DNA of 64,000 bases from Crateriforma conspicua (GTDB taxonomy: Bacteria; Planctomycetota; Planctomycetia; Pirellulales; Pirellulaceae): positions 868,001 through 932,000 of the forward strand of contig NZ_CP036319.1 of the NCBI RefSeq assembly GCF_007752935.1. The letters run 5' to 3'. The translations under genes were made by a program, and so were the position numbers. The notes below the pieces were generated by a model. That model had not been told where the DNA came from. It did no database searches and was given only the letters and a program-made list of their open reading frames with translations. Position 1 is the stretch's first letter. Every line of letters begins with the position of its first letter. Positions 11,012 to 18,971 of this stretch are shown here, piece after piece.

Positions 11012-11505
11012 ATCCGCCGCTGGATCCGTCTGAAGTCATCAAGACGGCTCGTGCGGGATGGGTGTTGGTCACCGCCCAGATGGTCTTGGCTGCGGCGTTG
11101 GTTCTGTCATCACGGTGGTCACCACCGGACGCGTGGATGTTGATTTTGATGGTGCCAGGAATCGTCGTCGCCATCACTGCTTGGCTGGCGATTGGACTTC
11201 GGCGTCTTCGGATTCACCCCACGCCCGGGCAACAGACGGTTTTAACGATGGCTGGGCCTTATCGTTGGGTACGGCATCCGATGTATGCCGGTTTGCTGTT
11301 GTTCACGCTGGCACAACTGCCATTTGATTGGCAGCCCTGGCGATTCGTGTCGTGGGTGTGTTTGCTGGGCGTCCTCTGGAGCAAGTCGTCGATCGAAGAA
11401 AATGCTCTGATGCAACGATTTGAAACCTATCGCGACTATCGGTCACGCACCGGGCGTTTCTTGCCAAGGATAATTCCAGCGACGGGTTCGGCATTCAGAC
11501 GCTGA
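11008..11505 (+). CDS. Isoprenylcysteine carboxyl methyltransferase-like membrane protein
   Basis: 165 aa with four hydrophobic segments and the family motif 'GPYRWVRHPMYAG', which in ICMT/PEMT-type enzymes lines the S-adenosylmethionine site, followed by a late 'ENALMQRFETYRDYRSRTGRFLP' helix (quoted in full length of the family signature region; Glu, Tyr and Arg are conserved). Bacterial members methylate lipids or small molecules; the substrate here is unknown. It starts at GTG 11008, overlapping the regulator's stop codon by four bases (GTGA), so both are one operon. Confidence 0.85.
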   Translation: MNPPLDPSEVIKTARAGWVLVTAQMVLAAALVLSSRWSPPDAWMLILMVPGIVVAITAWLAIGLRRLRIHPTPGQQTVLTMAGPYRWVRHPMYAGLLLFTLAQLPFDWQPWRFVSWVCLLGVLWSKSSIEENALMQRFETYRDYRSRTGRFLPRIIPATGSAFRR

Positions 11506-11530
11506 TCACGGCGGATGCGATGTCGAAAAA

Positions 11531-13159
11531 TCAGCCGGTAAGGCATTCTGCACAGCCCGATCGTCGGTCATCGGGAACTTGAACCACGTGGTACAGTTCC
11601 GATTCGTCCAATGGGTCGTGATGACGCTGTTGATGATCCAACACCGACAGGTCCGCATCGGATGCGCCCGACGATGAATGCGCTGATCGGCGTTGCAAAC
11701 GTTGCCGTAAACTTTCATCGTCCACTTGGCAGTCCAGGATGCCGAAGTGCGCACCGGTGCGTTCAGCCAATTCCAGGAATCGCATTCGGCACGCTCGTCG
11801 CAGGAACGTGGCATCGACGACCACCGAATCTCCATGATTCAAGATGGTTTCCGCCAATTGGAATAGTGCATTGTAGGTGATGCGATCACCCTGAGCGCTA
11901 TACATGCGACGGGCGACTTCGTCGGACGGTCGGTCTTCGGCTTGCAATCCAAAGTGCCGTTTTCGTTCCACGTCGCTGCGAATTCGAATCGCGCCACACC
12001 GCTTGACGACGTTACGGCTGAGCGTCGACTTGCCGCTGCCGCTGAAACCGTGGGTGATCCAAAGCCGACGGTCGGTGGGACGAGAAAACTGTTCGGCCAA
12101 GTCGATGTGATTCACACAGTCGTTCAGCGCCTCGTGTCTCTCGCTGTCGGTGACCCGTTGTTGGCGACTGCGGATCCAGGCGACTTTTGCTCGTACCAAC
12201 GCCCGGTCAATCAAGTACCAGCGCAACAGGTGCAGCGATTCATGATCGCCGGTGCGGTCCAGATAATCGTTAGCAAACGCGCGACAGAAGTCCATTCGCC
12301 CGCGTGCGGCGAAATCCATGGCCACAAATGCGGCGTCACACAACACATCGATGCAGCGAAACGCTTTGCAGAATTCGATGCCGTCAAACGGCGTCAGTTG
12401 TCCACGCCAGTGAATCAAGTTGGCCAAGTGTAAATCGCCGTGACATTCACGCACGAAGCCCTGACGGAATCGTTCCGCAAAGACATCCCCGTGCAAATCA
12501 ACGAAGCGGTGCATCCACGATACCAGAGCGTCCAGATTCTGTTGTGCCCTGTCGTGCGGGACTTCCGCCAGTGCATCCAAGTTTCGTTCAAAAGTCGACA
12601 AGACCTGATTCGGCGGGCTGCCGGCAAATTCGGCGGTTACCCGTTGGGCGGACCGGTGAAACTGGGCGATCACCTTGGCCAGTGCTTGTACCGTCGCATC
12701 GTGAACCAAACCGCGGGCAAGTTGCGCATTCAGAAGTGAATTGTCGGGAAAACGGACCATGCGAACGGCATAATCAACGACTTCACCGACGGTGGGATCG
12801 CCTCGGTTCGCGGTGGACGCCCGGTGCGGAGTTTCCACCCGTAGGGACGTTCCGTGGCGTCGGATGGGTACGACATCCAGATACAGTTGCGGGGCGAAGC
12901 GACGGTTCAGCCGTAGTTCTTCCTCGCAGAAAAACTTTCGCTTGGCCAGCGTTGTGTAGTCCAAGAAATCGGTGCGTATCGGTTTCTTGACTTTGTAGGC
13001 ATGGCTGCCGACCAGGAAGACCCAAGAAATATGGGTCTCGTGAACCTCCACCGGCCCGTCGGCGTGGTCTGGAAAAGCCGACGGGTCGCGAAGTGCACGC
13101 TGCAAGGGCTGGTGACCGCGCAGGGGCAGAGACGAGTTGCTATTAGCGATATCGGGCAT
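11531..13159 (-). CDS. Bifunctional APH-like phosphotransferase / P-loop (AAA_33) kinase
   Basis: 542 aa with two domains. Residues ~20-350 look like an aminoglycoside-phosphotransferase/choline-kinase fold: 'GSHAYKVKKP' as the nucleotide-binding strand, 'ECHGDLHLANLI' as the catalytic Brenner-type loop (HGDLHxxN) and 'FDGIEF' as the metal-binding Asp segment. Residues ~370-530 are a zeta-toxin/gluconate-kinase-like P-loop domain with Walker A 'GFSGSGKST', then 'IRSDVERKR' and 'VVVDATFL'. This architecture is widespread in bacteria and the substrate is not known; it is not a reason to predict antibiotic resistance. The gene converges on the methyltransferase gene (25 bases between). Confidence 0.88.
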   Translation of the reverse strand: MPDIANSNSSLPLRGHQPLQRALRDPSAFPDHADGPVEVHETHISWVFLVGSHAYKVKKPIRTDFLDYTTLAKRKFFCEEELRLNRRFAPQLYLDVVPIRRHGTSLRVETPHRASTANRGDPTVGEVVDYAVRMVRFPDNSLLNAQLARGLVHDATVQALAKVIAQFHRSAQRVTAEFAGSPPNQVLSTFERNLDALAEVPHDRAQQNLDALVSWMHRFVDLHGDVFAERFRQGFVRECHGDLHLANLIHWRGQLTPFDGIEFCKAFRCIDVLCDAAFVAMDFAARGRMDFCRAFANDYLDRTGDHESLHLLRWYLIDRALVRAKVAWIRSRQQRVTDSERHEALNDCVNHIDLAEQFSRPTDRRLWITHGFSGSGKSTLSRNVVKRCGAIRIRSDVERKRHFGLQAEDRPSDEVARRMYSAQGDRITYNALFQLAETILNHGDSVVVDATFLRRACRMRFLELAERTGAHFGILDCQVDDESLRQRLQRRSAHSSSGASDADLSVLDHQQRHHDPLDESELYHVVQVPDDRRSGCAECLTG

Positions 13160-13195
13160 GATGAGGACCGATGATTCGGGCGGATGCCGGATGAA

Positions 13196-14104
13196 TCATT
13201 CGCTATTGCTGGACGATGACTTCAAGCCTTCGATCATCCGGTTGCGAGTGATCCAAACGCTGCACGGGGCGTGCCGCAAGACATAGCGTGACACGCTGCC
13301 CATCAGCAAACGCCCCAACAGACCGCGCGGGGTTTCCCCGGCGACTACCAGGTCGGATCGCTCGTCTTCGGCAAAACGCACCAAAGCTTCGCCGATGTGT
13401 TGGCCTTCGATCACGTGACAGGACGCTTTGGCGACATGGGGTGCCAGTTCCGACGCCAGTTCGGTCAGGTGCTCGGTCGCTCTGCCGGAAAGTTCTGGAT
13501 CGGGTTCCAATTCGCCATACATTCCCGGCCAGTAAGGCACCACACTGACCAACGAGACGTCGGCTGCTTTGCCCCAGTGGGTGTCACGCAGTTCTTCGAT
13601 CGCGGCGCAGGCCGGCCCGCTGTCTTCGTAACCCACCGTGATGCGGACTTGGCGTGGTTGCTTTGCCAGCCCCGTGGGACGGACAACCAGGACGCTGCAG
13701 GGCGCATGAGTGGCCACGTAATCGCTGGTGCTGCCCAGCATGATTCGGCTGACCGTGCTGTGGCCTCGCGCGCCGATGACCACCAAGTCGGCATTGGTTT
13801 GCTCGGCGATGCGGACGATTTCCGGACCCGCCGAACCTCGCGGTGCGACATGGTCGATCGATACGTTGGCGCCCTCGAACATGTCTCGAATACGAGCCGC
13901 CGATTGTTCGGCCGCGTCGCGTTCACGCTTCAACAGGTCCTCCAGCCAGCTTTCGACCGGTTGGGCGCGATAGCTGTAGCTTGGCGGATGAATCACGGTG
14001 GCAATCGTGATTTCCAAACGGTCACGGTGGGGCAGATGCGACAGCAGCCAGGCCGCTTCTTCGGCGTTGGCCGATCCGTCGGTGGCGATCACGATGCGCT
14101 TCAT
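13196..14104 (-). CDS. Tandem UspA universal stress protein
   Basis: 302 aa with two universal-stress domains. The first starts 'MKRIVIATDGSANAEEAAW' and ends with the ATP-binding G-x2-G-x9-G-S/T pattern in 'GARGHSTVSRIMLGSTSDYV'. The second ends with 'GETPRGLLGRLLMGSVSRYV', which keeps glycines of the same loop in altered spacing. I moved the start to the ATG at 14104 because the upstream ATG (14134) adds residues before the conserved first strand. Such tandem proteins are cytoplasmic stress or nucleotide sensors. The gene is divergent from the ArsR-CoADR operon across 342 bases, so the two could share control. Confidence 0.9.
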   Translation of the reverse strand: MKRIVIATDGSANAEEAAWLLSHLPHRDRLEITIATVIHPPSYSYRAQPVESWLEDLLKRERDAAEQSAARIRDMFEGANVSIDHVAPRGSAGPEIVRIAEQTNADLVVIGARGHSTVSRIMLGSTSDYVATHAPCSVLVVRPTGLAKQPRQVRITVGYEDSGPACAAIEELRDTHWGKAADVSLVSVVPYWPGMYGELEPDPELSGRATEHLTELASELAPHVAKASCHVIEGQHIGEALVRFAEDERSDLVVAGETPRGLLGRLLMGSVSRYVLRHAPCSVWITRNRMIEGLKSSSSNSE

Positions 14105-14446
14105 GACTGGGGCCTTTCCAATGGTGTGGAACACGTTCGACCGTGGGACGCGCTGCCGCTAAGCCGTCGGTCGTGGCACAGCGACACCGCAGCGAAACAA
14201 TGGGCAATCGGGATGCCGATCCCTCGAAAACCCAAACAGGCGATCTTTTGTGTCCTTTCAGCTCGTCTGCATGGCTCATTATCGCACACCCAAGGTCGCC
14301 GCGCGCGTTTGGGATCAGCCCGGCGGGTGCGTCCGACCGCCGCAGCGGAAGACCGTTGGCGGATCGCGGGAGCAAAAAGGACATTCATAATGTCGTAAGC
14401 TGACGATACTTTGGAGGTATCCACACAAGACACCGAGAGCACGCTG
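14105..14446. other. Divergent intergenic region between UspA and ArsR genes
   Basis: 342 bases without a convincing gene. Just upstream of the ArsR start there is a CATAAT -10-like box at 14385-14390 and a small inverted repeat TCGT-N6-ACGA at 14393-14406, a plausible but weak operator for the ArsR protein. A TTG at 14411 preceded by no SD is an alternative ArsR start. Confidence 0.4.
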
Positions 14447-14818
14447 ATGACCACACGTACAGCCAAGCCGAAGACGGGACAAGCAAAAGCCGGCGCGGCA
14501 AAAAACGCCAAACCGAAGAACAGCGGCAAGCCCAAGGGCAGCGTCGAAATGCTGACCGAGGCGGCGGAATGCCTGAAGACTTTGGCCCATCCGGTGCGTC
14601 TGCGCATCGTCCAGTTGTTGCTGCACGGCAGATTCACCGTCGGCGAATTGGCCGCCGATTGCCAGATTCCCGACAATGTCGCAAGCGAACATTTGCGGCT
14701 GCTGCAGCGATGCGGCTTTTTGACCAGCCAACGCGAAGGCCGCCGAGTCTATTACCAAGTGGCCGAACCCCATCTGGAACAATTGATGGCGTGCATCGAA
14801 GGACGATTCATTCGCTAA
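14447..14818 (+). CDS. ArsR-family winged-helix repressor
   Basis: 123 aa. A flexible Lys/Ala/Pro-rich tail of about 33 residues precedes an ArsR domain: 'AECLKTLAHPVRLRIVQLLL' (helices 1-2), 'FTVGELAADCQIP' and 'ASEHLRLLQRCGFL' (recognition helix), 'REGRRVYYQV' (wing). Cysteines sit in the second helix of the HTH region (AADC), in the recognition helix (QRC) and in the last helix (MAC), without the CxC pair of arsenic sensors. It is followed 178 bases later by a CoA-disulfide/polysulfide reductase-rhodanese fusion, which fits a reactive-sulfur sensor such as BigR/SqrR more than a metal sensor; that is inference from context and Cys placement. Confidence 0.85.
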   Translation: MTTRTAKPKTGQAKAGAAKNAKPKNSGKPKGSVEMLTEAAECLKTLAHPVRLRIVQLLLHGRFTVGELAADCQIPDNVASEHLRLLQRCGFLTSQREGRRVYYQVAEPHLEQLMACIEGRFIR

Positions 14819-14980
14819 ATGTGTCGCGGTCGGACCCACCGGCGTGTGGGCGATCTTCGGGCAACGACCATTCGTCACCTTACGAGCTGACGTGAGATGC
14901 CCACAGCATGACGGCCGGAACGTGGGTGATGTTCGGGCCGCCGCCGCGACGACGCTTTCCATCACCAATGGTTTGAATAC

Positions 14981-14986
14981 AGGAGA
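14981..14986 (+). promoter_or_regulatory. Shine-Dalgarno AGGAGA fixing the CoADR start
   Basis: AGGAGA ends ten bases before the ATG at 14997. It decides this start over an in-frame upstream ATG at 14844 whose extra 51 residues precede the FAD-binding glycine motif. Confidence 0.75.
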
Positions 14987-14996
14987 AATCGGATCC

Positions 14997-16655
14997 ATGA
15001 AGATCGTCATCATCGGCGGTGTCGCCGGCGGCGCCTCGGCCGCCGCACGGGCACGACGCCTTAGCGAAGACAGCGAAATCGTCATCATCGAACGTGGCGA
15101 AGCACCGTCGTTTGCCAATTGCGGACTGCCATACTACGTGGGCGGCGAAATTCAATCGCGTGACAAGTTGTTGGTCGCCCCGATCGAACGTTTGCACGGA
15201 CGCTACCGATTGGATGTTCGGGTTCGCAGCGAAGTCACGAAAATCGATCGTGCGAACAAGACGGTGGATGTGAAAGATCTGCGTGACGGAACGACGTATC
15301 AAGAAAGTTATGACAAGCTGATCGTTTCGACCGGCGCGGCTCCCTTCCGCCCTGACTTGGACGGCATTGATCACCCACGCGTGATGGAATTACGTGACCT
15401 CAAGGATGCCGACGCGATGCATGCCGCCGCGATCGGACAATCCGGAAAAGCGGTCGTTGTGGGGGCGGGGTTCATCGGCATCGAAGTCGCCGAAAACTTG
15501 GTCCGCCGCGGTTGGGACGTCACCGTCGTCGAACTCGGCGACCAGATATTGCCGCCCTGGGACAAGGAAATGGTCAATGGCCTGCACGATCATTTGCGCG
15601 GTCACGGTGTCACGTTGCAGTTGAACGATTCGGCCGATCGGTTCCAGGACCGCGACGGCGGCGTGACGGTCCACTTGAAATCCGGCGGATCCATTGACGC
15701 CAGTTTCGTCGTTTTGGCGATCGGCGTGCGTCCGGAAAGTCGGTTGGCGGCCGATGCCGGTATCGAATGTGGCCCCCGTGGCGGCATCGTTACCAACGCG
15801 CAAATGCAAACCAATGATCCCGATGTCTATGCCGTCGGGGATGTCGCCCAAGTGACCGACGTGGTGACCGGTTTGCCGACCCAAATTCCGTTGGCCGGCC
15901 CCGCCAATCGGCAAGGCCGAATCGCCGCCGATCACATCTTCGGTCGGGCGTCGACGTTTCGTGGAACGCAGGGAACCGCCGTCGTGGGTGTGTTCGACCG
16001 AACCGCCGCCATGACGGGGCAAAGCGAAAAGCTTCTGAAACGTGCGGGCACTCCGTATCAAAAGATCTATGTTCATCCGACTGACCATGCCGGGTACTAT
16101 CCGGGCGCCCAGGGGATGACGTTGAAGTTGTTGTTCGATCCCGATTCGGGGCTGGTTTTGGGGGCTCAGGCCGTCGGCGGTGCGGGCGTCGATAAACGGA
16201 TCGATGTGATCGCGACCGCCATCCAAGCCGGTTGGACGGTGGAGGATCTGGAGGAAGTTGAACTCTGTTACGCCCCCCAGTACGGGCACGCAAAGGATCC
16301 GGTCAATATGGCCGGCTTTGTCGCATCCGGCGTTGTGCGAGGGGATCACCCCGTCGTGCACGTCGAATCGATCGCCGACGCGATGCCGGTCGAAGAATTC
16401 CGGATCGATGTCCGCACACCCGGCGAATTTGCCAAGGGGCATCTGCCCGACGCGGTCAATGTTCCGCTGGAAGAACTGCGGGACCGGCTGGATGAAATCC
16501 CGCGAGATCGACGTGTCGTCACGTATTGCCAAGTCGGGCTGCGTGGCTACATGGCCAGTCGCATTTTGATGCAGCGTGGTTTCGACGTGAAGAATCTGAG
16601 CGGTGGATACAAGACATGGGTCCAGCACCACGGTGAACAAGTGCCGGTCGCCTAA
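14997..16655 (+). CDS. CoA-disulfide (polysulfide) reductase with C-terminal rhodanese domain
   Basis: 552 aa. The start is 'MKIVIIGGVAGGASAAARARR', the FAD-binding GxGxxG-type loop of pyridine nucleotide-disulfide oxidoreductases. The single redox Cys is in 'FANCGLPYYVG' (~residue 42), diagnostic of CoA-disulfide reductase/Npsr. The NAD(P)H-binding loop 'VVGAGFIGIEVAENL' and the second FAD contact 'DVYAVGDVAQ' follow, then the dimerization domain. Residues ~455-552 are a rhodanese domain with active-site Cys in 'TYCQVGLRGY' (~511). Known fusions of this type reduce CoA-disulfide, CoA-persulfide or polysulfide in the cytoplasm. The gene follows the ArsR gene and is closed by a strong terminator at 16691. 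Confidence 0.92.
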   Translation: MKIVIIGGVAGGASAAARARRLSEDSEIVIIERGEAPSFANCGLPYYVGGEIQSRDKLLVAPIERLHGRYRLDVRVRSEVTKIDRANKTVDVKDLRDGTTYQESYDKLIVSTGAAPFRPDLDGIDHPRVMELRDLKDADAMHAAAIGQSGKAVVVGAGFIGIEVAENLVRRGWDVTVVELGDQILPPWDKEMVNGLHDHLRGHGVTLQLNDSADRFQDRDGGVTVHLKSGGSIDASFVVLAIGVRPESRLAADAGIECGPRGGIVTNAQMQTNDPDVYAVGDVAQVTDVVTGLPTQIPLAGPANRQGRIAADHIFGRASTFRGTQGTAVVGVFDRTAAMTGQSEKLLKRAGTPYQKIYVHPTDHAGYYPGAQGMTLKLLFDPDSGLVLGAQAVGGAGVDKRIDVIATAIQAGWTVEDLEEVELCYAPQYGHAKDPVNMAGFVASGVVRGDHPVVHVESIADAMPVEEFRIDVRTPGEFAKGHLPDAVNVPLEELRDRLDEIPRDRRVVTYCQVGLRGYMASRILMQRGFDVKNLSGGYKTWVQHHGEQVPVA

Positions 16656-16690
16656 GCCGTCCAAGTCATATCGCCAGTTGTATAACGACA

Positions 16691-16726
16691 AAACGATGCA
16701 TCGGAGTTGATCCGGTGCATCGTTTT
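16691..16726. terminator. Bidirectional Rho-independent terminator
   Basis: AAACGATGCATCGGA (16691-16705), a five-base loop GTTGA, then TCCGGTGCATCGTTTT form a 15-pair stem with one G-T pair. T-runs follow on both strands (CGTTTT on plus; TCGTTTT on minus). It separates the convergent CoADR gene and the 281-residue secreted-protein gene. Confidence 0.85.
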
Positions 16727-16766
16727 GCGCGTTTCAGGTGACTGTTTCTTGACGAATTTTTGGAAA

Positions 16767-17612
16767 CTATCGCATCAACGTCGCCGCTGGCATGGTGGCG
16801 ATGCCGACACCGGCGGCCGGCGGAGCCGCCAGGCCGTATCCGCTGGTGCGTGGTGCCAAGGTGGTGGCCGGTTGGCCGGCTTGGCTGATCGATCGGTTGT
16901 CAGCAGTCGATCCGACCGGCGTGGTACCGGCGACCGTGGTTGATGACAAACGCGGTGCGTTGGTGGATCGGGCCAAGTTGGCGGATGCCGATCCGAACGG
17001 AACGATCCGCTCGCCCGAACCCAGCGGTCGCAATCGTGCGGCCAAGTCCGAACTGGTTGTCGACGCGGCTGGACGGGTGACTTGACCCACCGGTTCATAA
17101 TCGACGCGTTCTTCGCGAACGATTCGGTGAACGGTTTCGGGAACCTGGACGGTCTTGGTTTCCGCAACGTACTCGGTCCGGGTCGTTGTTTGATTGACAA
17201 CGTCGGTTTGCGTCTGCCAGTGAACCTGAGGCTTGAATCGATAGGCCAGCGACGGCTTGGCGAAAGGATTCCAACGGTTGGCGTAGTAGGGTTCCAGGAC
17301 GGTTCGCGTCACCGGATACAGAGTGGTCCGAGTGGTCGGTCGCGTCTCGGTGACCGTCCGAGGCGCATAGGTGGTTTGCTGGCGTGAAACCATGCGAGTT
17401 TCTTGGACCGGTCGTTCGATCGTCTTCTTGACCGGGGCATAGCCGATTCCGGTGGTCGGGTCGGTGTACAGCCCCGATGACGCTTGCTGGGCGGTGGCGT
17501 TGCTTGCGACCCCACACAGGATGCCTGCGGTCAACAAGGTTCGTGGCAGCAGAGCCGGGCAATGACGACCGCTGGCGACCGTCGAAACGCGGGATAGAAT
17601 CCGATGCTTCAT
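16767..17612 (-). CDS. Secreted protein with Thr/Arg-rich repeats, unknown function
   Basis: 281 aa with a clear signal peptide (basic start 'MKHRILSR', hydrophobic 'LLTAGILCGVASNATAQ'). After a short 'YTDPTTGIGYAPVKKTIERP' section the protein has alternating Thr/Arg/Val blocks ('TYAPRTVTETRPTTRTT', 'YPVTRTVLEPYYANRWNPF', 'TTTRTEYVAETKTVQVPETV'), a beta-prone, basic-and-threonine repeat style seen in planctomycete envelope proteins. The C-terminal third is low-complexity Ser/Thr/Pro. I do not recognise a named domain. The start at 17612 was chosen for the signal peptide; an upstream ATG at 17690 adds 26 residues before it. It is divergent from the Trm112-like gene. Confidence 0.75.
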   Translation of the reverse strand: MKHRILSRVSTVASGRHCPALLPRTLLTAGILCGVASNATAQQASSGLYTDPTTGIGYAPVKKTIERPVQETRMVSRQQTTYAPRTVTETRPTTRTTLYPVTRTVLEPYYANRWNPFAKPSLAYRFKPQVHWQTQTDVVNQTTTRTEYVAETKTVQVPETVHRIVREERVDYEPVGQVTRPAASTTSSDLAARLRPLGSGERIVPFGSASANLARSTNAPRLSSTTVAGTTPVGSTADNRSISQAGQPATTLAPRTSGYGLAAPPAAGVGIATMPAATLMR

Positions 17613-17749
17613 GGCTGGTCCTCGCCGTGTTCGATGTGTTTGAAAAGACAGCGGTGTTTCACGATTGTGACCTGACCGTAACCGGATCAAACCGGCACCG
17701 CTCGGATTGAAGCATCGGCCGAGATCAGACTCTCAACGCAGTAAAAAAA

Positions 17750-18025
17750 ATGATTGATGCGGATTTCGTCGCAATGTTGCGGTGCCCCGTCGACGGCAGC
17801 CAGCTCGAATTGGTGCCCCCCGATTTGTTGGGGCAGATCAATCAATGGATCGAAGAAAAACGGCTTTTTAACACCGCCGATCAAGCCGTCAGCGAACCAA
17901 TCGAGGCTGGGTTGCGACCGACCGGAAGACCGGTGATCTATCCGGTCCGCGACGGCATTCCCGCCCTGGTGCCCGATGAGGCGATTCGATTGCCCGACGA
18001 AGGTGGGGCCGACTTGGGAAACTGA
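17750..18025 (+). CDS. Trm112/UPF0434-family small protein
   Basis: 91 aa. The order 'FVAMLRCPVDGSQLEL' at the N-terminus and 'VIYPVRDGIPALVPDEAI' near the C-terminus is the Trm112/UPF0434 pattern. Only the first Cys of the usual zinc-binding CPxC is present (CPVD), so metal binding is probably lost. Members with complete sites activate methyltransferases; others have no known role. The ATG at 17750 directly follows eight A residues. Confidence 0.8.
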   Translation: MIDADFVAMLRCPVDGSQLELVPPDLLGQINQWIEEKRLFNTADQAVSEPIEAGLRPTGRPVIYPVRDGIPALVPDEAIRLPDEGGADLGN

Positions 18026-18100
18026 CACAGGGGATCACTAGCACTGGCACGAAGCCCGCCGCGACTCAATCGGTCGGATGGCGGTCGCCGCGAAAGCCGT

Positions 18101-18343
18101 CTATGACCAGTCCGGACCTTCGTCGCTGCCCGGATCGCCGCACCAAGCGGCCAATGCGGCGATAACTTGATCGCGACCGGATGCATTGGTCCACAACGAA
18201 TCGTCGACGTCCAGACGGATTTCGTATTCGCCTTCACGGGTACAGTCGTCTTCGCCGCAAAAGTGTGGCACGTCGCTGACCCAAACGATCCGGTACAGGG
18301 GGACGTGCTTGTCATCGATAACGATGAGCGGCGATTGCGACAT
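18101..18343 (-). CDS. Small acidic protein, unknown function
   Basis: 80 aa, acidic, beginning 'MSQSPLIVIDDKHVPLYRIVWVSD'. It has three Cys, two as 'CGEDDC', and a single Trp-rich acidic tail. The even charge pattern and codon-position G/C bias suggest a real coding frame. I recognise no domain. It stands between the Trm112-like gene and a rhodanese gene on the minus strand with short gaps. Confidence 0.55.
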   Translation of the reverse strand: MSQSPLIVIDDKHVPLYRIVWVSDVPHFCGEDDCTREGEYEIRLDVDDSLWTNASGRDQVIAALAAWCGDPGSDEGPDWS

Positions 18344-18562
18344 GTCGTGACCTCATTCATCGGATGAATCAGTATCGCGGAAAAGGGTCCCGCGTGTCGG
18401 CGGATGAACTCCCGGGGCTTCCTCTTTTTCCGCGTTCCAGTGCTCGTCCGCTACGTTCTGCAGTTTACAAGAAGTCGTCGAGATCGTAGCCGGGACTTTC
18501 GCGAATTTCGCTCGATCTCCGGAGCATCCGGCGACGCATTTCGGCACGCATCCGACCTGGCG

Positions 18563-18904
18563 TCAGTACCGTGGCACCTCAGCATCGATTTGTTGACTCC
18601 ACAAGTCGATCCCGCCGGACATGCTGCTTGAATTCAAAAAACCACTATGTCGCAATACAAACACCGCGTGCAGGCTTCGCACCCCGTGGTGGCAATAAAC
18701 GATGATGGGACGATCGCGAAAAGGTTCCAGTTCACCGATTCGACTCGGAAACTCGCTTAGCGGAATCAGTTTGGCGCCCTGAATCCGTGCCAGTTCAAAT
18801 TCGTCCTGCTCTCGGACGTCGATCAGCACCACGTCCGGGTTTTCCTTGATTGCGGTTTGTGATTGGATAACGGTGATTTCCAAGGGAACATCAGAATCAG
18901 GCAA
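18563..18904 (-). CDS. Single-domain rhodanese-like protein
   Basis: 113 aa, one rhodanese domain: 'VVLIDVREQDEFELARIQGAKLIPLSEF' is the typical N-terminal half (split here by description: Asp-Val-Arg-Glu then Ile-x-Gly-Ala), and the active-site loop is 'YCHHGVRS' with Cys at about residue 71. It probably handles sulfane sulfur in the cytoplasm. It is 2 kb from the CoADR-rhodanese operon but on the other strand, so not in the same transcript. Confidence 0.9.
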   Translation of the reverse strand: MPDSDVPLEITVIQSQTAIKENPDVVLIDVREQDEFELARIQGAKLIPLSEFPSRIGELEPFRDRPIIVYCHHGVRSLHAVFVLRHSGFLNSSSMSGGIDLWSQQIDAEVPRY

Positions 18905-18971
18905 AGCAAAATCTCTGTCGGGCGAACTGCGAGGCAGAACGAGCGTTTGGTCAAGTCGACAAAACGATCGC

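Noticed and set aside
11531-13159. Reading the APH fold as an antibiotic-resistance enzyme.
   Set aside because: The APH fold is shared by many small-molecule kinases and the fusion with a P-loop kinase is a common housekeeping-type architecture.
15390-16691. Long minus frame antisense to the CoA-disulfide reductase.
   Set aside because: The sense frame has all catalytic motifs and an SD; the antisense has none.
18353-18547. 64-residue minus-strand frame between the rhodanese and the small acidic gene.
   Set aside because: No domain, unusual composition and no start signal; could be real but cannot be supported.
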